Positions 59,699 to 64,000 of a stretch of DNA of 64,000 bases are shown here, piece by piece. A program made the position numbers and the translations under genes. Position 1 is the stretch's first letter; the number at the start of each line of letters is the position of its first letter. The notes under the pieces were generated by a model. The model was not told where the DNA came from and searched no databases. It was given only the letters and a program-made list of their open reading frames with translations. The DNA comes from Perkinsus chesapeaki (taxonomy: Eukaryota; Perkinsozoa; Perkinsida; Perkinsidae). The stretch is from contig JAAPAO010000001.1 of the NCBI GenBank assembly GCA_013115145.1, positions 268,529-332,528 on the forward strand. The letters run 5' to 3'.

Positions 59699-62302
59699 TC
59701 ACCGGATGCGCTTCCTCCGGAATAATGTTGCAGCTGATGCCTGCGCCCAGAACACGCCTACAAGGAACATGACTAAGAACACTACATAACGACCATCAAA
59801 CCAACCTGGATCGACCTTCCCGGCTTGATCTTTCACCATGTAGGGGTGCAGCATGTGTCGAGTGACCTTACCCAGATCTCCCGATATCTCCCAACCATCG
59901 TATCGAACAGGCGATATTCGTTTCTCAGGGCAACCCAGGGGTAAAATGCCCCATGTATGGTAAGCGCTTCCACAGCTACGACCACCCAAAATAATGTAAC
60001 GCTTAAGGCAGCCCATTGCTCGTAGTTGAGGAGTCAAGTCATCGAAGCCGTCCCGCAGATGAGTAACTATCGCTGTTTGTGGATGGTAATGGTTACCAAC
60101 GTCCTCTAGTGTAGCCTTGACTGCAGCTGGCCATTTGAGCCGCCCTGTATAGGGGCATATGCTGGGTCTGTACCCGAAATGCTTTGGGAACATTGTGGTC
60201 TCTACAGCGGGACTGTCATCAATCGCAGTTGGTTTACTGGAACACTCCTCATTCTTCCGCCATGGCCTATCCTTCTCAGTTACTTGTTCCTTCGCTAGGA
60301 TATCGAGTGCAATAACCTTCACTGAGCTCTTGGGCGCTATCGCGGCGATGACCTCCGTCAAGAAGTAGCTTAGCCTGGTTGAGTCGGGCCCTACTACTAA
60401 AACATTGCTGCTGTATTGTAGGCAGTATTGAACAAGCGCCGTTATGAACTCATGAGTGATAGCGTAACTTGTGATATCACCGAGCGAATGCAACCAACTC
60501 TTCATTGGCCGACTAGGAAGGGGTCTATGCCTCGATCCCAATTTCGCGGTCTCCCAGTCAACAAGGTAAGGTAAGAGGAATTCATCGTTATCACCTTCGG
60601 CAGGGATCCGCCTGGTCGCTGAGAAGTACTGTCATTCCCCGCACGCCAGCCATGGCCTACCTATGTTCTCCAGTACCCATCTCTTGCTCGGGTCTGATAT
60701 TCTCAGTTTCTTTATATCATCGCTGGTGTCCAGAGAGCTCGCTAATTGATTCTCATTGTAATCGTACAGCGCGAAAGCTTCTTTGACGACACCCTCGGGT
60801 ACAAGTTCAGCTGGGCTGTACGACACTAACGACTCGAACGCGGCCTGGCTGCCATTGCAGTCTATCTTTCGTTGCCGCAATTGCGCCTTCTCAATCTCTG
60901 AACGAAGGTTGTCGCCAGCCTACATTCGGTAGTCCGAATATAACCTTGAACGAGAGCTAAGCTCCATAATTTGAGATTTATAATCGCTAGGAAATGTGGT
61001 AGCTCCTTCCGCATCGCGCTCATATAAATTTTCACTCGTTTGTTCCGATAATCAGCGTACCTACAAAAAGCTACAGTCGTCCGCCATGCTGAGCCGAAGG
61101 CATCCACTCACTGCCTCCAGAATCTCGAGACGTGATTCCGTACAAGTTCGAAGACTTTGCCCGGAAGAAACCTCATCCATGGCTCCATATGAGCACCGTT
61201 ACGTAGCGGACCCGATCGGAACGTCATCAACTCCAGAAACGTCTTGGCTGGTGTCCTGAGCGACCAGACAAAAGTTAAGGTTATATACAGACAGCGACAT
61301 ACCCTAGTTTTGATGCTTCCGGAAGATCGTCATTATTTGGAGGGCCGATAACGCGCATGCAAGTAGGCCGTCGATAAATTCGATGATACACCGCCTTACC
61401 GTTGACTACAGGAATACGATTTTGGATGGAATGTTTCCTGGCAGGAGCCCACATTTTGTTCGGTCATCGAAGAGAAGCCAATCGTTGATATCCGGTGGAA
61501 TGGCCTTGTCAACAGAATGTATCCATTCTCTAAATAAACGAGTACCGATGTCCACACTAGCGTGAAGTCATAATACCCAGCCACTCCAGATTCGCTGTAT
61601 TCACTATATATGTGGTCTACAATCTCCGCCATTTCCTCGCGGCTAACAAGGCTAGCTGCGGCAGCTGGATCATCAGGATATTTACCTGAAACATACAGTA
61701 TCTTGACTTTTAACTATGGTATGCTCTCCACGAACCATGCATGTAGGCATACGCTGAATTGAGCTCTTGATTAAGCGTGCGGCGAACCACACGCCCTCCC
61801 CATTGTGAGTCCAAGTTATTGCCTACGGAGGCATGTTTGAATCAAAATTTGCCATAAGTGCTACTTGTGGACAATGCCCTTTCAAGTGCAGAGAGTTGCA
61901 CATACGTTTGCATTGGTTCTTGCCTTAAGGCAGCATCCTTTATCTTCAATAGATGCTGAAAAATTGGGGTGTAGCAGCTAGAGATGGCCACGAGCCTTCA
62001 TGATGTTAGCTTACATCTCCGGTTTGGAAAGGATTCTTCAACATCGATGCTGAGAAGAGCTCAACCGGTTCCACAAACCCCCTGGTGGCCTCTATGATCC
62101 CCTTCAGAATAGGGTCTCGAACGAGTAACGTAGATGATGAACTGCTAATCGTCGGTGGCTCTGGTTGTGTTAGCAAGATTTGCTCAGCATTGTTAGTAGG
62201 CTTTGATGGGATCGCATCGGCTGCCTGGGGGATAACAGAGGCCCTGGTCCCCTCCAATTTGAATCGAGGAATCCTCCTGTGAGCTCGAAGACTGAATGGC
62301 AT
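59699..62302 (-). CDS. Multi-exon protein with C-terminal membrane segment, unknown
   Basis: From the ATG at 62302 (MPFSLRAHRRIPRFKLEG) about ten exons follow, including LLKIKDAALRQEPMQTYVQL, NNLDSQWGGRVVRRTLNQEL, KYPDDPAAAASLVSREEMAE, REWIHSVDKAIPPDINDWLL, YRRPTCMRVIGPPNNDDLPE, KTFLELMTFRSGPLRNGAHM, YADYRNKRVKIYMSAMRKEL and FESLVSYSPAELVPEGVVKE. The last exon (about 60620-59699) has LVQYCLQYSSNVLVVGPDST and VKVIALDILAKEQV, a pattern like the first strands of a Rossmann fold, then RYIILGGRSCGSAYHTWGIL and a hydrophobic segment YVVFLVMFLVGVFWAQASA before a basic end (LFRRKRIR). The start may be a mitochondrial targeting or basic leader. I recognise no family. Several junctions, above all near 61.0-61.3 kb, are approximate. 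Confidence 0.55.
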
Positions 62303-63481
62303 TACTAATTGTGAACTGGAACTAATAGGAACTGGAACTTCCGAACTATTCGAAAAGACGGGCGCGCGAGTGAGGCTAGTTCGATCCCAGTTAATGTACT
62401 ATGAAAAAACGCAACCGCAACTAAGATCTTGCGCCGAGATTGCGAGGGAACAGTGCATGCAACGGCCTGAAACAAACGGGCGCAACGAATTAGCAAGAGA
62501 TATAAATATTCGTATACTGTGACACTATGGGATGGAATTACTCATCAATAATCACCAAAGCACTCGGAAGTCAGCGTCGTCGATACTCACAGTTTCATAT
62601 CTAGCTGTTTCACCAATACCGTCCCAGAGGACACACAGCGTGCCAGACTTGCGCAGTGCAGACCTTTCCGGAACGAAATTTCCTACGGGAACTCCAACCA
62701 GGGGATATGCTACAGAGCTACTAGTAGAATTGCTACTGTAGCAACAGAGATGCGCATCCCTACACGGGATGGCATTCGCTCATCTATGGGACTATAGTCA
62801 GTCTCACCAGCTGCTCGTAGACGAAAGGTGAACGATGTGCAGAAAAAAGTACAGAGCACCGTCTCACTGTGAGACTCTCACGCGCGGACAAAAATACTGA
62901 GCGGTTCAATAATGGGTCGCTAGGAATAACGGCTGGGGATAATGGGTCGTTAGACTCGGTTCGAACTGAACCGTTCAACTTGAACCGAGTCTAACGACCC
63001 ATTATCCCGCGCATGTTGCGCAGCGCAACGGCGTCCAACGAAATCCAAGGTTCTACGGTTGAATGATTCAACCTGAATCATATTCAACAAACGATACGTG
63101 GGATCCTCATAATGGGGACTTACATACTAATTAGGTTGCTTACCAATTGGAGCATTGGATGACCTGAATCTTGGTTATCAATTTGGTTTGAAATGGTTAT
63201 TAACTTAATAACCACTTCCACGGCTCATAGTGCTGATACATCCTTCGTCGACTCCGGAAACGATATCGTCGACTGTGTCATTCATGGCCTAACTCCATGG
63301 AAGTTCCATGATGGAACGGTGAGTTGGATGTGGTTGTAACATTGAATGGTGTTCAGGTGTGATCCGGACGAACGCCGCATGAATTATTCCATTTAACGCA
63401 TAGTGCGTGAAGCGTTAGATCCTTGTTCAGTTTCGTGTAGGGTTTATGAGTTAATAGTTACTCATAACTGCAGCAGTTAAT
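62303..63481. other. Palindrome-rich spacer
   Basis: No gene is supported. It contains a 27-bp perfect hairpin (62936-63008), a degenerate direct copy of its left arm at about 62908-62925, and the palindromic 22-nt word at 63296-63317. Confidence 0.55.
62936..63008. repeat. Perfect inverted repeat, 27-nt arms
   Basis: Positions 62936-62962 and 62982-63008 are exact reverse complements, with a 19-nt loop between them. Long perfect arms of this kind suggest recent origin, gene conversion between arms, or a small foldback element. Confidence 0.95.
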
Positions 63482-63614
63482 TTGCTTCTGCTTACTCGTT
63501 ACTGCTTTGCAGACGTTGACCCACGGCGAGAACCCATTCCCGAGATTCTCGTCGGCATGGTGGGAATTGGAAGAAAACTGTCTATTTCTACATTCAAATA
63601 ATAGACTCAATTAG
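63482..63614 (+). pseudogene. NPxPxFSPAWW family relic, member 4
   Basis: The frame reads a hydrophobic stretch (LICFCLLVTALQTLTHG) followed by ENPFPRFSSAWWELEENC, the family head with Pro to Ser at one position, and then a stop at 63612-63614 after only 14 more residues. No ATG is found in frame: a TAA lies 9 nt before the hydrophobic stretch. There is no Thr/Pro linker and no C-terminal tail. It is most likely a truncated, inactive copy, unless an upstream exon supplies the start (a ctgctttgcag word precedes the head). Confidence 0.7.
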
Positions 63615-64000
63615 GAGACACTGCCCTAGCCAGCACAGCTTACTGGAAGATGCAACGGTGCACCGTTGCAGCAACGGACTTCATATCTTCACATTCGGAC
63701 TTCGTAGTTCGGTGCGGCACCGACGGTGCCCACTGGAAAGAGCACTGTGCACTTGCAAGGAATGGACATTTCAGTTTATATGCAGTCATGTTCTTCGCGA
63801 GGAATTCACCTTGGGATTCGATAATGACTCCCAGGCGGTCAGAAGGTACGGACTGCAGCCTGCACAGTGCAGTGCAGGCCAAAGACGTTTCTAGCACCTG
63901 AATTTCTAGGGGGTTTGCGTAGAATCTGGGGGGGGGTGGCAAAGGCCCCCTTTTTTACTCAGCCTTATCGTGGCGCACCCTTTTCTTACATGCACGCAAG
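63615..64000. other. Palindrome-containing end of window
   Basis: No gene supported. A perfect 20-nt palindrome lies at 63651-63670, and an inverted repeat with arms GCCTGCAC/GTGCAGGC at about 63858-63879. Confidence 0.5.

Noticed and set aside
1-64000. CRISPR array, bacterial operon or integrated phage
   Set aside because: No regular spacer-repeat pattern and no bacterial gene cluster; introns and eukaryotic proteins are found throughout.
1-64000. Spliced-leader gene or relict leader sequence
   Set aside because: I looked for the TTGGCTCAAG ending of the dinoflagellate-type leader and found no convincing copy.

Overview
The window is nuclear DNA of a unicellular eukaryote. Genes are split by many short introns (mostly 35-60 nt, GT-AG with at least two probable GC-AG), there is a single tRNA with a Pol III T-run, and the conserved proteins are eukaryotic (SF3B3, SNAPC4-like Myb, Dpy-30, PI4K, RING-CH ligase, BIRC6/UBE2O-type E2). 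Arginine kinase genes, mixed base composition, short introns and GC donors would fit an alveolate protist, with a perkinsid as a plausible guess. That placement is inference and I see no diagnostic marker such as a spliced-leader gene. Exon structures below were assembled by eye from splice signals and frame continuity, so individual junctions may be wrong.

Layout. 1-8 kb is gene-poor and holds decayed coding sequence on both strands (Pro/Thr/Ala-rich on +, Gln-rich gag-like on -). 8-10.6 kb has a type I membrane protein and a small array of three paralogous WDGRH/KDN-motif sequences. 13.2-21.4 kb is a tight head-to-tail + strand block: EF-hand/coiled-coil protein, compact PI4K, histone-fold (TAF-like) protein and a PHD-zinc-knuckle-ePHD protein, which converges on an arginine kinase gene. 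The PHD + arginine kinase pair (about 4 kb) is repeated in direct orientation at 30.0-34.0 kb. Between the copies lie a third short fragment of the PHD gene, an intact-looking S28 serine peptidase gene and weaker exon candidates. A tRNA-Thr(AGU) follows the second copy.

34-41 kb and 49.9-51.8 kb are sparse, palindrome-rich intervals. They carry the most novel item: a small family (35.3, 40.7, 49.9 and a relic at 63.5 kb) of short secreted proteins whose predicted mature N-terminus is NP[YF]P[RQ]FS[PS]AWW followed by a Cys, then a Ser/Thr/Pro-rich linker and a hydrophobic C-terminus resembling a GPI-anchor signal. Between two members sits a minus-strand disordered/coiled-coil gene with a repeated short motif.

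41.8-49.5 kb is a minus-strand block (RING-CH ligase, PhzF-family protein, SF3B3) with gaps of only about 100-170 nt. 51.8-59.4 kb holds the E2, Dpy-30, SNAPC4-like Myb and two unrecognised + strand genes. 59.7-62.3 kb is a multi-exon minus-strand gene of unknown function with a C-terminal membrane segment. The last 1.7 kb has a 27-bp perfect hairpin and the relic family member. Many housekeeping genes act in nuclear processes (splicing, snRNA transcription, chromatin reading), but nothing in the sequence shows co-regulation beyond close co-orientation.
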